Of a stretch of 64,000 nucleotides of DNA, positions 37,519 to 46,687 are shown in pieces. The notes beneath the pieces were generated by a model that saw only the letters and a list, made by a program, of their open reading frames with translations, ran no database searches and had not been told where the DNA came from. Where the stretch lies: assembly GCF_014892575.1 (NCBI RefSeq), contig NZ_JADBGI010000012.1, positions 106,203 to 170,202 of the forward strand, in the 5' to 3' direction. The position numbers and the translations under genes were made by a program. Every line of letters starts with the position of its first letter. Position 1 is the stretch's first letter. Origin of the DNA: Nocardiopsis coralli (GTDB taxonomy: Bacteria; Actinomycetota; Actinomycetes; Streptosporangiales; Streptosporangiaceae).

Positions 37519-38376
37519 CTACCCCGTGCGGCGGCTGCGGCGCACCACCCCCGCGGCCAGTTCCGCACCGTCGAAGACGCCCGCGCGGGCGCGCTCGGTG
37601 AGCGTGCGGGCGACGATCCGGTCGGTGAGGCGCGGGAAGTGCCGGGCGAGGAAGAACTCCACGGCGCCCTTGCCGGTCGTGGGCAGGTCGCGGCGGACAC
37701 GGCGGCTGAGCGCGGCGAGGAGCACGGTGTCGACCACGCCTTCCAGGGGTTCGTAGGTGCTCATGCCCTCCAGGGACAGCCCCGCGGCGGCGGTGGAGTC
37801 GTGGATGGGGCTGCGCACCGCCGACGGGTAGACGCACGAGACCGTGGCGTGCCCGGCCAGTTCCATGCGCAGCGCGTCGGCGTAGGCGACGAGGGCGCGT
37901 TTGGAGGCCCCGTACGCGGCGGCCAGCGGCAGCTGCAGCACGGCCATGCGCGAGGACACCATCACCACCCTTCCGCGGGAATCGGTCAGGGCCCGGGCGC
38001 ACGCCGACGTGACCCGCCAGGCGCCGAGCAGGTTGAGGTCGAGCTGGCGGCGGACCTCCTCCCCCGGCGGGAGTTCGGCCGGCGCGGGACCCCCGATGCC
38101 GGCGTTGTTGACGAGCACGTCGAGCCCGCCCAGGCGTTCCAGGGCCTGCGCGGTGGCGGAGGCGACGTCGGCGTCGTCGGTGAGATCGCACGGCAGGACC
38201 TCGACGGTGTCGTCCTCGTTCGGGGCGAGGTCGAGGCCGACGACGGTGGCGCCGAGTTCGGTGAAGCGGGTGCACAGGGCGCGTCCGAACGTTCCGGAGG
38301 CGCCGGTGACGAGGACACGCAGGCCGGCGGCGCTGCGGCGTCCGCCGGAGAGCAGATCGCGGACGGGTCGGGCCAT
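37519..38376 (-). CDS. Short-chain dehydrogenase/reductase
   Basis: 285-aa classical SDR: cofactor motif TGASGTFGRAL near 25, D in GLDLAP, DLTDDADV, NNAGIGG, and the catalytic Ser (MVSSRMAV) with YGASK. Substrate unknown. It sits between ridA and a flavin monooxygenase on the same strand, with 113 bp to the latter, and the pair could act on one substrate (oxygenation plus alcohol/ketone interconversion), but this is only inferred from proximity. Confidence 0.85.
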   Translation of the reverse strand: MARPVRDLLSGGRRSAAGLRVLVTGASGTFGRALCTRFTELGATVVGLDLAPNEDDTVEVLPCDLTDDADVASATAQALERLGGLDVLVNNAGIGGPAPAELPPGEEVRRQLDLNLLGAWRVTSACARALTDSRGRVVMVSSRMAVLQLPLAAAYGASKRALVAYADALRMELAGHATVSCVYPSAVRSPIHDSTAAAGLSLEGMSTYEPLEGVVDTVLLAALSRRVRRDLPTTGKGAVEFFLARHFPRLTDRIVARTLTERARAGVFDGAELAAGVVRRSRRTG

Positions 38377-38489
38377 GGGGGGCTCCTCGGGTCAGGGGGT
38401 GGATGCCGGCCGGGGCCGGGGCGCGGGGCCGACGGGAAGCGGACGTCGGGCGGGCCGCGGGTCGGAACTCAGGGGACGAGTCGGCCGGT

Positions 38490-39815
38490 TCAGGGGCGGA
38501 ACGCGACCCCGGTGCCGCGCCGGGCGCGGTCGCGGCCCGCGACGTACTCCCGCGGGAGGTCGGCGAGGTACTGGTCGAAGTCGATGCGCATCATGGGGCG
38601 CTTCTCCGGTCCCCACCGGGCGACGGCCGCACGGTGGGCGCGGGCCACGGTCCGGCGCTGTTCCGCGGGGTCGGGGAGGTGGTAGGCGCCCGCGAGGTGG
38701 GCGGCGGCGAGCTTGGACTGGACCTCGACCACCGGGAGGGCGGCGCCGGTGGACTGCATCAGGCCGACGAAGGCCAGGCCCGGGTCCCGCAGGTGGAACA
38801 CACGCTTGTAGAGCGGCATGCGTTCGGGGTCGGGGCCGGTCCAGTGCTCGGCCAGGAAGGGCGTTCTGACGCGGTACCCGGTCGCCCACACGACCACGTC
38901 GACCTCGTCCGCGGTTCCGTCGGTGAAGACCACCTTGGAGCCGTCGAAGCGTTCGATGCCGGGCCTGGGCTCGATCCCGCCGTGGGTGAGCCGGTGGTGC
39001 ACGGTGTCGCTGATGGTCGGGTGGTTCTGGAACAGTCCGCCCGCCGGTTCCGGGAGCCCGTAGTCCTGGGGTCGGCCGACCGCGAGGCGGAGCATGGTCT
39101 GGGCGACCCCCTGGCGCACCCGCCACGGGAGGACCGCGAGGGCGCCGCCGGTCGCGTCGGAGGGGCGGCCGAACAGGTACTTGGGCACGATGTGGGCGCC
39201 GCGGCGGGCGGAGAGCAGGGCGGGGCCGTCGGTGACGTGGGAGGCGTCCACGGCGATGTCCATGGCGGAGTTGCCCATGCCCACCACCAGGACCCGGCGG
39301 CCGCGGAAGAGCTCGGGGTCGCGGTACTCGTGGGCGTGCACCTGGGTTCCGGTGAACGTGTCGGCGCCCGGGTAGGGGGCGGGCCACCGGGGGTCCCAGT
39401 TGTGGCCGTTGGCGACCACGACGGCGTCGACGGTCTCGGTTCCGGACGAGGACCGCACCTGCCAGCCGTCCGTACCGCGTTCCACGGACGTGACGGTGCT
39501 GCCGTAGCGGATGTGCGGCCCGAGCCCGAAGCGTTCCGCGTAGTCGCCGAGGTAGCCCGCGATGCGGTCGGCGGAGGGGTAGTCCGGCCAGTGCGCGGGC
39601 ATCGGGTGGTCGCGGAACTCGGTGCGGCCCTTGCTGGTGTTGAGGTGCAGGGACGCGTAGGCCGGCGAGTGCTCGGCGCCGCGGACCCAGAGGCCTCCGG
39701 GGCGGTCGGCGCGTTCGTGGGCGACGGGGTCGAGGCCGCGGTCGAGCAGGGCCTTGACGGCGGTGAGCCCAGCCGCTCCGGCCCCGATCACGGCGACGCG
39801 GGGGGTGTTGCTCAT
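38490..39815 (-). CDS. Flavin-containing monooxygenase (FMO-like)
   Basis: 441 aa. FAD site VIGAGAAGLTAVKAL at the N-terminus, the FMO fingerprint FTGTQVHAHEY near 168-178 (FxGxxxHxxxY), the NADPH site VVGMGNSAMDIA and the C-terminal ATGYR motif. Such enzymes oxygenate N or S atoms or act as Baeyer-Villiger oxidases. It precedes the SDR gene. Substrate not predictable. Confidence 0.9.
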   Translation of the reverse strand: MSNTPRVAVIGAGAAGLTAVKALLDRGLDPVAHERADRPGGLWVRGAEHSPAYASLHLNTSKGRTEFRDHPMPAHWPDYPSADRIAGYLGDYAERFGLGPHIRYGSTVTSVERGTDGWQVRSSSGTETVDAVVVANGHNWDPRWPAPYPGADTFTGTQVHAHEYRDPELFRGRRVLVVGMGNSAMDIAVDASHVTDGPALLSARRGAHIVPKYLFGRPSDATGGALAVLPWRVRQGVAQTMLRLAVGRPQDYGLPEPAGGLFQNHPTISDTVHHRLTHGGIEPRPGIERFDGSKVVFTDGTADEVDVVVWATGYRVRTPFLAEHWTGPDPERMPLYKRVFHLRDPGLAFVGLMQSTGAALPVVEVQSKLAAAHLAGAYHLPDPAEQRRTVARAHRAAVARWGPEKRPMMRIDFDQYLADLPREYVAGRDRARRGTGVAFRP

Positions 39816-39927
39816 GGGGGGTGCTTCCGTCCGGTCGAGAGGTGTGCAGCAAGGTACACCAGGCGCCCCGGCCGGCCCGCGACCGCCCGGTGCCGACCTG
39901 CCGGTCGGATGCGATCGGTGGCGTTGG

Positions 39928-40467
39928 TCAGGGCACGGCGCGCAGGGACGCGTCGAGGGCGCTCATGAGGCGGGCGACCCGGGTCCTGCCCTCGGGGGCA
40001 CGGGGGTAACGCCGGAGCACGTCCCGGAGCACGGGCCCGGCGCGTTCCCGGGCGCGTTCGATGAGCACGTCCCCGACGGCAGGATCACCGTCGGCCTCCA
40101 GCTCACCCACACGGGCCTCACACGCGGCGGCGCGCAGGATGTGCCCCACCTGCGTCGCCCTGGAGATCGGGTGCAGGTACGCGGCGGAGGCGGCGTCCCC
40201 TGCCGCTCGTGCGGCGAGGCGCGCGGCCTCGGTACCGGCCTCCTTGGCGGCGCGGTGCGCGTCCAGGGAGGAGGAACGCTGGAGCTTGGTGCGCCGCTCG
40301 CCGCCGACGAACGTCCACGCCGCGTCGAGAGCCGCACGCGGTCGGGGGTCGTCCGGGTGAGCGTGCTCGAACACGGGGAGGAGGCCCTGGGCGCTCTGCG
40401 CCGCGTAGCGGGCGACGGCGCGCAGTTCGTCCATGGTGAGCGTGAAGTCGCCGGTCACGGTGGTCAT
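39928..40467 (-). CDS. Putative immunity protein (Imm-5-like), orphan
   Basis: 179 aa, helical. FTLTMDELRAVARYAAQSAQGLLPVFE, then DPRPRAALDAAW, AARAAGDAASAAYLHPISRATQVGHILRAAACEAR is the pattern of proteins annotated in actinobacteria as putative immunity protein (sometimes mislabelled as exonuclease SbcC). No toxin gene or secretion cluster is near, so a role in toxin immunity is unproven. ATG 40467 has no strong ribosome-binding site. Confidence 0.6.
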   Translation of the reverse strand: MTTVTGDFTLTMDELRAVARYAAQSAQGLLPVFEHAHPDDPRPRAALDAAWTFVGGERRTKLQRSSSLDAHRAAKEAGTEAARLAARAAGDAASAAYLHPISRATQVGHILRAAACEARVGELEADGDPAVGDVLIERARERAGPVLRDVLRRYPRAPEGRTRVARLMSALDASLRAVP

Positions 40468-40620
40468 GGCCCGATTCTCCTACGGCCACACACCCGGCAC
40501 CTCCCCGGACGCGGGCCCTACGTCCGGAGACCCCCGATCCCCACCCGGTTGCACGCCCCATCGTGCCAGTAGGCGAGTTCGCGCGGCTCGAAGTCCGGTG
40601 TACGCGGGGCGCGGTACGGC

Positions 40621-41769
40621 TCACGTGCGGGGTGTGCGCCAACCGGCGGTGCAGCGCTCCACCAGGCCGGCGGCGGCGAGCACGCCGAGGGCGCGCATCG
40701 TGCCCTCGAGGTCTCCCCCGCACTCGAGCGCGATGGAGGCGGTGCCCGCACCCGTGCGGGGCACGGCGGAGAGCACCCGTTCGGTCTCCGGCGACAGGTC
40801 GGCCTCCACGCGCACCGGCCCGGGGCTCTCCGGACCGGCGTCGTCCCCTAGGTGTTCCAGCACGTCCTCGGCGCTGGTCACGCACACCGCCCCGTGCCGC
40901 CGCAGGAGCGTGTGGCACCCCACGGACAGGGCCGAGGTCACCGGCCCCGGAACGGTCATGACCGCGCGGTCCATGGAAGCGGCGTGCGTCGCGGTGTTGA
41001 GCGCCCCGCTGCGCCGGCCCGCCTCGACGACCACGGTGCCGGGTGTGAGGGCGGCGATGAGCCGGTTCCGGACGAGGAAGTCCGGGGCGCGGGGTGTGGC
41101 GCCCAGGGGCCGTTCACTCACGAGCGCGCCCCGGCGCGCCACGTCGGCGAAGAGCCCGGCGTGCCCGCGCGGGTAGTCCACGTCCAGCCCGCACGCGAGC
41201 ACCACGACGGTCGCACCGATGGCGTGGGCCGCGCGGTGTGCGGCCCCGTCGATGCCGTACGCGCCGCCGGAGACGGTGACGACGGAGTGCTCGCCCAGCG
41301 TGTAGGCCATCTCGGACGCGACGTGTTCGCCGTAGGACGTCGCGGCCCGTGCGCCCACGAGCGCCACGGAACGCAGGCAGAGGTTGCGCAGATCGCCGCC
41401 GCCGCGCACCCACAGGCCGTACGGTCCGGGGTCGAGGCCCTCCAGGCGCCCGGGCCATTCGGGGTCGCCCGGGGCCACGAACCGCACCCCCATCTCGGCG
41501 GAATCGCCCAGCAGGCCGTCCGGGTCCACGCGGCAGGCCCGGGTGCGCCACCGGTTCCAGGTGCGCTCCATGGCCGGACGCGCGTCCGGGTCGGCCTCGG
41601 TGTCCACGCTGTCGGTGTCGGGAGGCCCCTCTCCCGACGCCAGGGCCGCCCACACCCGTGCGGCCCCGTGCTCGGCCAGGAGGTCGGTCAGCCACGTGTT
41701 GCCCGGGCCGCACACGGCCGTCAGGCAGGCCCGCGCCCGCACCTCGTCGTCCCGCTCACCCATCCCCAC
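40621..41769 (-). CDS. dprA: DNA-processing protein DprA
   Basis: 382 aa. The Rossmann-like core contains VALVGARAATSYGEHVASEMA, VSGGAYGIDGAAHRAA, ACGLDVDYPRGHAGLF and EAGRRSGALNTATHAA, which bind single-stranded DNA and load RecA onto it during transformation. A C-terminal winged helix (about 320-378) follows. Encoded 27 bp after comM in the usual yraN-comM-dprA order. Confidence 0.93.
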   Translation of the reverse strand: MGMGERDDEVRARACLTAVCGPGNTWLTDLLAEHGAARVWAALASGEGPPDTDSVDTEADPDARPAMERTWNRWRTRACRVDPDGLLGDSAEMGVRFVAPGDPEWPGRLEGLDPGPYGLWVRGGGDLRNLCLRSVALVGARAATSYGEHVASEMAYTLGEHSVVTVSGGAYGIDGAAHRAAHAIGATVVVLACGLDVDYPRGHAGLFADVARRGALVSERPLGATPRAPDFLVRNRLIAALTPGTVVVEAGRRSGALNTATHAASMDRAVMTVPGPVTSALSVGCHTLLRRHGAVCVTSAEDVLEHLGDDAGPESPGPVRVEADLSPETERVLSAVPRTGAGTASIALECGGDLEGTMRALGVLAAAGLVERCTAGWRTPRT

Positions 41770-41796
41770 TCCTCTCGGTCCACCACCTGCCGACCG

Positions 41797-43314
41797 TCAC
41801 CATGCACGTCCGGACCAGAGCGCGAACGCATACGCCGTCTCCTCCTCGCCGGGCTGTTCGCGCCCGGCGAGGTCGGCGAGGGTCCACGCCACCCGCAGGG
41901 CGCGGTCGACGCCGCGTGCGCTGATCTGCCCCAGGTCCATCGCCCGCCCCAGCACCCGCAGGGCCTCGGGCCGCACGGGGAACTCCCGCCGCAGGCGGGT
42001 GCCGGGGACCGCGGCGTTGGTCCGCCACGGCGTCCCGGCCAGGCGTTCCCCCGCCCGCATACGCGCGGTGTGCACCCGCTCGGCGACAACGGCGGAGGAC
42101 TCCGCGAAAGCGCTGTCGGCGAGAAGCTCGGCGCGCGAGACCGGTTGCAGCTCCGTCTTGAGGTCGATGCGGTCCAACAGAGGGCCGGAGACCCGTGAGA
42201 AGTACCGGCGGCGTTCCCCTGCAGAACAAGTGCACAGCGCCCCGGGTTTCGCGCAGAGGCAGGGGTTGGCGGCCATCACGAGCTGGAACCGGGCGGGGAA
42301 CGTGACCGTCGAGGCAGCGCGGGCCAGCACGACCTCCCCGCGTTCGAGGGGTTCGCGCAGCGAGTCCAGCACCCCGCGCCCGAACTGCGGCGCCTCGTCG
42401 ACGAACAGCACCCCGTGGTGGGCCTTGGACACCCACCCGGGCGCCGGGAACCCGCTCCCGCCGCCGATGATCGAGGCGCGCGTGGAGGTGTGGTGGGGCG
42501 CGGCGAACGGCGGGAGGGTGATGAGCGGCGCCTCCGGCGGCAGCGTTCCGGCCACGGAATGGATCGCGGTGGCCTCCAACGACTCCGCCGGGCCCAACCG
42601 CGGCATCACCGTGGGCAGCCGTTCGGCGAGGAGGGACTTCCCTGTCCCAGGAGGCCCCAACATCATGAGGTTGTGGCCCCCGGCGGCGGCGATCTCCACG
42701 GCGCGGCGCGCGACGGGCTGGCCGAGCACGTCGGACAGGTCGGGCCCGTGTTCGTTAGCACGGGGTTCGCTCAGGTCGGGCTCGGTGCAGGAGGGTTCGC
42801 CCCCGCGCAGCCAGTGGCACAGGTCGGCGAGGTCGCTGACGCCCACGACGTCGACGTCGGGCACGAGCGCGGCCTCGGCGAGGTTCCCGGGTGAGACCAC
42901 GAACCGCTTGAACCCCTGCTCCGCCGCGGCGACCACGGCGGGCAGCACCCCGCGCACCGACCGGGCGCGCCCGTCCAGACCGAGCTCGCCGATGAGCACG
43001 GTGTCGGTCAGCCGCTCCAGGGGCACGTCGCCCATCGCGGCCAGCAGCGCACCGGCGATGGCCAGGTCGAACAGGCTCCCGGACTTGGGCAGGCTCGCCG
43101 GGGACAGGCTCACCACGACCGATCCGGTGGGCCACCGCTCCCCGCAGTTGACCAGCGCGGCGCGGATCCGGTCGCGGGCCTCGCGCAGCGCGGCGTCCGG
43201 CAGCCCGACGAGGGTCACGGAGTTCTCTCCCCCGCCGCCGAGGTCGACCTCGACCTCAACGACGTGGCCACGGACCCCGACCAGGGTCAGGCAGTGGGTA
43301 CGGGCGAAGCTCAT
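41797..43314 (-). CDS. comM: YifB-family Mg chelatase-like AAA ATPase (ComM)
   Basis: 505 aa. N-terminal Lon-protease-like domain (1 to about 170), Walker A LGPPGTGKSLLAERLPTVMP near 220, Walker B VLFVDEAPQF, and a C-terminal Mg-chelatase domain with a four-Cys cluster NPCLCAKPGALCTCS. ComM promotes branch migration during integration of transforming DNA in other bacteria. It overlaps yraN by four bases. Confidence 0.92.
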   Translation of the reverse strand: MSFARTHCLTLVGVRGHVVEVEVDLGGGGENSVTLVGLPDAALREARDRIRAALVNCGERWPTGSVVVSLSPASLPKSGSLFDLAIAGALLAAMGDVPLERLTDTVLIGELGLDGRARSVRGVLPAVVAAAEQGFKRFVVSPGNLAEAALVPDVDVVGVSDLADLCHWLRGGEPSCTEPDLSEPRANEHGPDLSDVLGQPVARRAVEIAAAGGHNLMMLGPPGTGKSLLAERLPTVMPRLGPAESLEATAIHSVAGTLPPEAPLITLPPFAAPHHTSTRASIIGGGSGFPAPGWVSKAHHGVLFVDEAPQFGRGVLDSLREPLERGEVVLARAASTVTFPARFQLVMAANPCLCAKPGALCTCSAGERRRYFSRVSGPLLDRIDLKTELQPVSRAELLADSAFAESSAVVAERVHTARMRAGERLAGTPWRTNAAVPGTRLRREFPVRPEALRVLGRAMDLGQISARGVDRALRVAWTLADLAGREQPGEEETAYAFALWSGRAW

Positions 43315-43679
43315 CGGCGCATCCCCCGTTCGTGGGAGACGAAGACCCGTCCGCCCACCACCAGGACGGAGACGGTGTCCACCCGGGTCCGGGAGAGGGG
43401 AACGCCGTAATGCGCGGCCCAGTGGCGCGCCAGCCGGTACAGGCGCCGGCGCTTCTCCTCGGTGACCGCGCGTGAAGGGTGCCCGCGCACCAACGAGGTC
43501 CGGGTCTTGACCTCGGCGACGACGAGCACCGGCCCGTCACGGGCGAGCAGGTCGACTTCGCCCTCCCGGTTCCACCGGTTGCGCGCCAGCACCCGCATGC
43601 CCACACGGCGCAGATGCCGCGCGGCAAGGTCCTCTCCCCGGCCGCCCACGTCGCGCCGGTGCACCGCCCTGGGATCCAT
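43311..43679 (-). CDS. YraN-family (UPF0102) nuclease-like protein
   Basis: 122 aa. The restriction-endonuclease-like core is visible: LAARHLRRVGMRVLARNRWNREGEVDLLARDGPVLVVAEVKTRTS, with Glu...Asp...ExK catalytic pattern. Function in vivo is unclear; it nearly always accompanies comM and dprA. Its ribosome-binding site GGAGG lies in the 3' arm of a 15-bp perfect hairpin (43686-43721), which could limit its translation. Confidence 0.85.
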   Translation of the reverse strand: MDPRAVHRRDVGGRGEDLAARHLRRVGMRVLARNRWNREGEVDLLARDGPVLVVAEVKTRTSLVRGHPSRAVTEEKRRRLYRLARHWAAHYGVPLSRTRVDTVSVLVVGGRVFVSHERGMRR

Positions 43680-43685
43680 CGGTGA

Positions 43686-43721
43686 CCACCTCCGATCACC
43701 ACGGTGGGTGATCGGAGGTGG
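43686..43721 (-). terminator. 15-bp perfect hairpin covering the yraN ribosome-binding site
   Basis: CCACCTCCGATCACC (43686-43700) and GGTGATCGGAGGTGG (43707-43721) enclose a six-base loop. Read on the minus strand, the 3' arm contains the GGAGG that serves yraN, nine bases from its ATG. The hairpin can end the DUF2469 message or act as an RNA switch for yraN-comM-dprA. Confidence 0.6.
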
Positions 43722-43822
43722 CCCCGCCAGAGCTCATTTTTTCCTGTGGACAGCGGTGGTCGCCCGGGCCCGCTGCCCGCGTCGTCAGGACCGTTGAGAG
43801 GCCGGTCCCGGGGATCCTTCGG

Positions 43823-44161
43823 TCAGGAACCGGAAGCGGGTCCGCCCGGATCCGTGGGCGGCAGCTCGAGGTCGGACTTGGTGATCTCCTCGACGTTGAC
43901 GTCCTTGAACGTCACCACACGCACGTTGCGGACGAACCGGGCGGGCCTGTACATGTCCCACACCCAGGCGTCCTCCATCGCGACCTCGAAGTACATCTCC
44001 CCGTTCTCCGTCGAACGCGGCTGGAGGTCCACGTGGTTGGTGAGGTAGAACCGGCGTTCGGTCTCGACGACGTAGCTGAACAGCCCGACGACGTCCCGGT
44101 ACTCGCGATAGAGCTGGAGCTCCATCTCGGCCTCGTACTTCTCCAGATCCTCAGAACTCAT
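43823..44161 (-). CDS. DUF2469 family protein
   Basis: 112 aa from ATG 44161; the frame is open to 44233 but the family start MSSEDLEKYEAEMELQLYREYRDVVGLFSYVVETERRFYLTN is at 44161. The whole protein matches the DUF2469 family, which is confined to actinobacteria and typically encoded beside signal peptidase I and yraN. Function unknown. Highly conserved length. Confidence 0.88.
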   Translation of the reverse strand: MSSEDLEKYEAEMELQLYREYRDVVGLFSYVVETERRFYLTNHVDLQPRSTENGEMYFEVAMEDAWVWDMYRPARFVRNVRVVTFKDVNVEEITKSDLELPPTDPGGPASGS

Positions 44162-44329
44162 GTGCGCGCTCGCTTTCGTCAGCACTCTCCGGTCGTGGTG
44201 TGCTCGGTTCCTCCGGGCTCCATCATGCGTCACGGACGGGACCCACGTCCCCCGGAGCGCAGATTTTGTCGGCCGGAGTCGGTCACCGTACCCGAGAAAC
44301 CCCCGGGTGTGGAGCCCGGGAGACCGCCG

Positions 44330-45229
44330 TCACTGCCCGGCGGCCTCGACCTCCTCGAACGCCGGCGGGATGCCCAGTCCGCCCATCTGGTCGAACGGCC
44401 AGATGATGACGAACGCGCGGCCGACGACGTGGTCGACCGGGACGGCACCGCCACCGGGGTTGTTCTGGTTCATGCGGGAGTCGTAGGAGATGGAGCGGTG
44501 GTCGCCCATGAGCCAGAGCTCGTCGGGGCCGAGCTCGATGGGGCCGAACTCGGTGTGGCTCTCGGTGCTGCCGGGGTAGAGGTAGTCGTCCTCGTCGAGG
44601 GGGACACCGTTGACGATGATGCGGTTCTGGTCGTCGCAGCACTCGACGGTGTCGCCGGGCAGACCGATGACCCGCTTGATGTACTCCTTGCCCGTCGGGG
44701 CCGCGCCGAGCTGCTGCTGCACCCACTGGAAGCCGCGCGCCACGGGGTTGGCGGGCTCGGCGACCTCCACGGTGTTGGGGTCGTCCCAGGAGCCGTCGCC
44801 GTCGAAGACCACGACCTCGCCGCGTTCGATGTCGCGGATCTGGTAGACGACCTTGTTGACCAGCACCCGGTCACCCACCAGGAGCGTGTTCTCCATGGAC
44901 GTGGACGGGATGAAGAACGCCTGCATCACAAAAGTGCGGATGACGAACGCCAGGACCAGGGCGATCGCGATCAGGATCGGCAGTTCCTTCCAGAAGGAAC
45001 CCGACCCCTTCTTTTTCTTCGTTGCGTTCTCGGACTTGCTCACCGTCTCCTCCGCCCTCTCCACCGGCTCCGGATCCTGCGTGCCACCGACCCCGGAGAC
45101 ACCACTGGCTCCCGTGTGCTCGTCGGGCACGCGGGAGCCAGAGTCGGAGCCGTGCTCCTCGGGGTCTGTTCGGTCGGGGTTCTCGTCGGGAACCCCGTCC
45201 GAACCGAGGTCCCTGTCGTCGTTGGTCAT
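44330..45229 (-). CDS. lepB: Signal peptidase I
   Basis: 299 aa. A long, disordered, acidic cytoplasmic head (1 to about 75) with KKKKGSGSFW precedes one TM segment (about 82-102). Catalytic Ser111 is in IPSTSMENTL and Lys185 in EYIKRVIGLPGD; MGDHRSISYDSR is the box E motif. It cleaves exported pre-proteins on the outer membrane face, including presumably the secreted lipase, antigen-85-like protein and subtilase in this window. Normal position between rplS and DUF2469. Confidence 0.95.
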   Translation of the reverse strand: MTNDDRDLGSDGVPDENPDRTDPEEHGSDSGSRVPDEHTGASGVSGVGGTQDPEPVERAEETVSKSENATKKKKGSGSFWKELPILIAIALVLAFVIRTFVMQAFFIPSTSMENTLLVGDRVLVNKVVYQIRDIERGEVVVFDGDGSWDDPNTVEVAEPANPVARGFQWVQQQLGAAPTGKEYIKRVIGLPGDTVECCDDQNRIIVNGVPLDEDDYLYPGSTESHTEFGPIELGPDELWLMGDHRSISYDSRMNQNNPGGGAVPVDHVVGRAFVIIWPFDQMGGLGIPPAFEEVEAAGQ

Positions 45230-45302
45230 CAGTGCAAGAGCCTATCCGTTCTTCGACGGAGGTGGTGGGCTTCATCACCGATGAGGACGACCGGTTGCCG
45301 CA

Positions 45303-45335
45303 GGGCCTGTTCGGCGGTGGCCGTCGAACAGGCCC
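45303..45335 (-). terminator. Terminator after rplS
   Basis: Perfect 11-bp stem GGGCCTGTTCG/CGAACAGGCCC (45303-45313 and 45325-45335), 32 bases past the rplS stop and before lepB. Confidence 0.7.
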
Positions 45336-45366
45336 GCGCGGGCCGGCAGGGCCCGCGGAGCGGCAG

Positions 45367-45726
45367 CTACTTCTTGACGGGCTCCCGGCGCTCGCGGATA
45401 CGGGCCGCCTTCCCGCGAAGGTCGCGCAGGTAGTACAGCTTGGCGCGGCGCACGCGGCCGCGGGCGACGACCTCGTACTTCTCGACCGCCGGGGTGTGGA
45501 TCGGGAAGACCCGCTCCACGCCGACGCCGTAGCTGACCTTGCGGATCGTGAAGGTCTCGCGGTTGCCGGAACCCTGGCGGGCGATGACGGCGCCCTTGAA
45601 GACCTGGGTACGGGTGCGGGTGCCCTCGGTCACGCGGACGTGGACGGCGAGGGTGTCACCGGGACGGAAGTCCGGGACGTCGGTGCGCAGCTGGGCCTTC
45701 TCCAGCTCCTGAATGGCGGTGTGCAT
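45367..45726 (-). CDS. rplS: 50S ribosomal protein L19
   Basis: 119 aa from ATG 45726 ([32 protein letters not shown]...). [41 protein letters not shown] is the L19 signature. An open extension to 45855 has no counterpart in the family. A 173-bp gap with short GC hairpins separates it from trmD. Confidence 0.97.
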   Translation of the reverse strand: MHTAIQELEKAQLRTDVPDFRPGDTLAVHVRVTEGTRTRTQVFKGAVIARQGSGNRETFTIRKVSYGVGVERVFPIHTPAVEKYEVVARGRVRRAKLYYLRDLRGKAARIRERREPVKK

Positions 45727-45899
45727 CTGATAATCCTCGTTGATAGCGCGCCGCGTCCTGTCCCCGCCGTGAGCGGGGAGGGGTTCGCGGGCCAGACCCT
45801 GACTCGGGACTGAACTGTCGGGACCCCGGATGACCGACACAGAGGCCGACGTCATGCCGCCGGCATGCGGATGCCACTGGTCACCAGGGGGGAACCCAA

Positions 45900-46679
45900 C
45901 TAGTTTGCCACATGTTCTCCATCGCCCGGAACGGGACGTTCTGCGAGCACTTCGAGGTCACGGCGGTCGAAGGTGCCCTCCGGCGCGGACTCCACCAGGT
46001 CGGGGCGGTTGCGCGCCGTCTTGCGCAGGGCCTGGTCCCGGCGCCAGCGGTCGACGTGGCCGTGGTTGCCGGACAGCAGGACGGGTGGGACCTCGTGGCC
46101 GCGCCACTCGGCGGGCTTGGTGTAGACGGGGCCCTCGACGAGGTGTTCCATGCCTCCCGAGGCGAAGGAGTCCTGCACGTGGGACTCGCGGTTGCCGAGC
46201 ACCCCGGGGAGCAGGCGGGTGATGGCCTCGACCATGACGAGGGTGGCCGACTCTCCCCCGTTGAGCACGTAGTCGCCGATGCTGATCTCCTCGACGGGCA
46301 TGTGGCGGGCGGCCTCCTCAGCCACACGCGAGTCGATGCCCTCGTAGCGCCCGCACCCGAAGACGAGGTGTTCCTCCCCGGCCAGGCGTTCGGCGTCGGC
46401 CTGGCGGAAGGGCCGCCCGCTGGGGCTGGGCACGATCAGGCGGGCGGGGCGCTCCCCCACGACCTCGTCCAGGGCCTCGCCCCAGGGGCCGGGTTTCATG
46501 ACCATGCCGGGGCCGCCGCCGTAAGGGGTGTCGTCGACGGTGTTGTGCCGGTCGTGGGTCCACGAACGCAGGTCGTGCACCTGCATCTCGAGCAGGCCGG
46601 CGGTGCGGGCCTTGCCGATCAGGGACAGCTCGAGGGGGGCGAAGTAGTCGGGGAAGATGCTGATGATGTCGATGCGCAC
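45900..46679 (-). CDS. trmD: tRNA (guanine-N1-)-methyltransferase TrmD
   Basis: About 259 aa; methylates G37 of tRNAs. The trefoil-knot SAM site is [12 protein letters not shown] and [12 protein letters not shown] (near 110-140). GTG 46679 is chosen because GAGG lies six bases ahead and the protein then begins with the typical [13 protein letters not shown]; a GTG at 46691 overlapping the rimM stop is the alternative. Confidence 0.96.
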   Translation of the reverse strand: MRIDIISIFPDYFAPLELSLIGKARTAGLLEMQVHDLRSWTHDRHNTVDDTPYGGGPGMVMKPGPWGEALDEVVGERPARLIVPSPSGRPFRQADAERLAGEEHLVFGCGRYEGIDSRVAEEAARHMPVEEISIGDYVLNGGESATLVMVEAITRLLPGVLGNRESHVQDSFASGGMEHLVEGPVYTKPAEWRGHEVPPVLLSGNHGHVDRWRRDQALRKTARNRPDLVESAPEGTFDRRDLEVLAERPVPGDGEHVAN

Positions 46680-46687
46680 GGCGTTCC

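Noticed and set aside
38490..39815. FMO and SDR as tailoring enzymes of the lipid cluster
   Set aside because: They lie 12 kb away beyond conserved housekeeping genes, on the other strand, without the shared operator.
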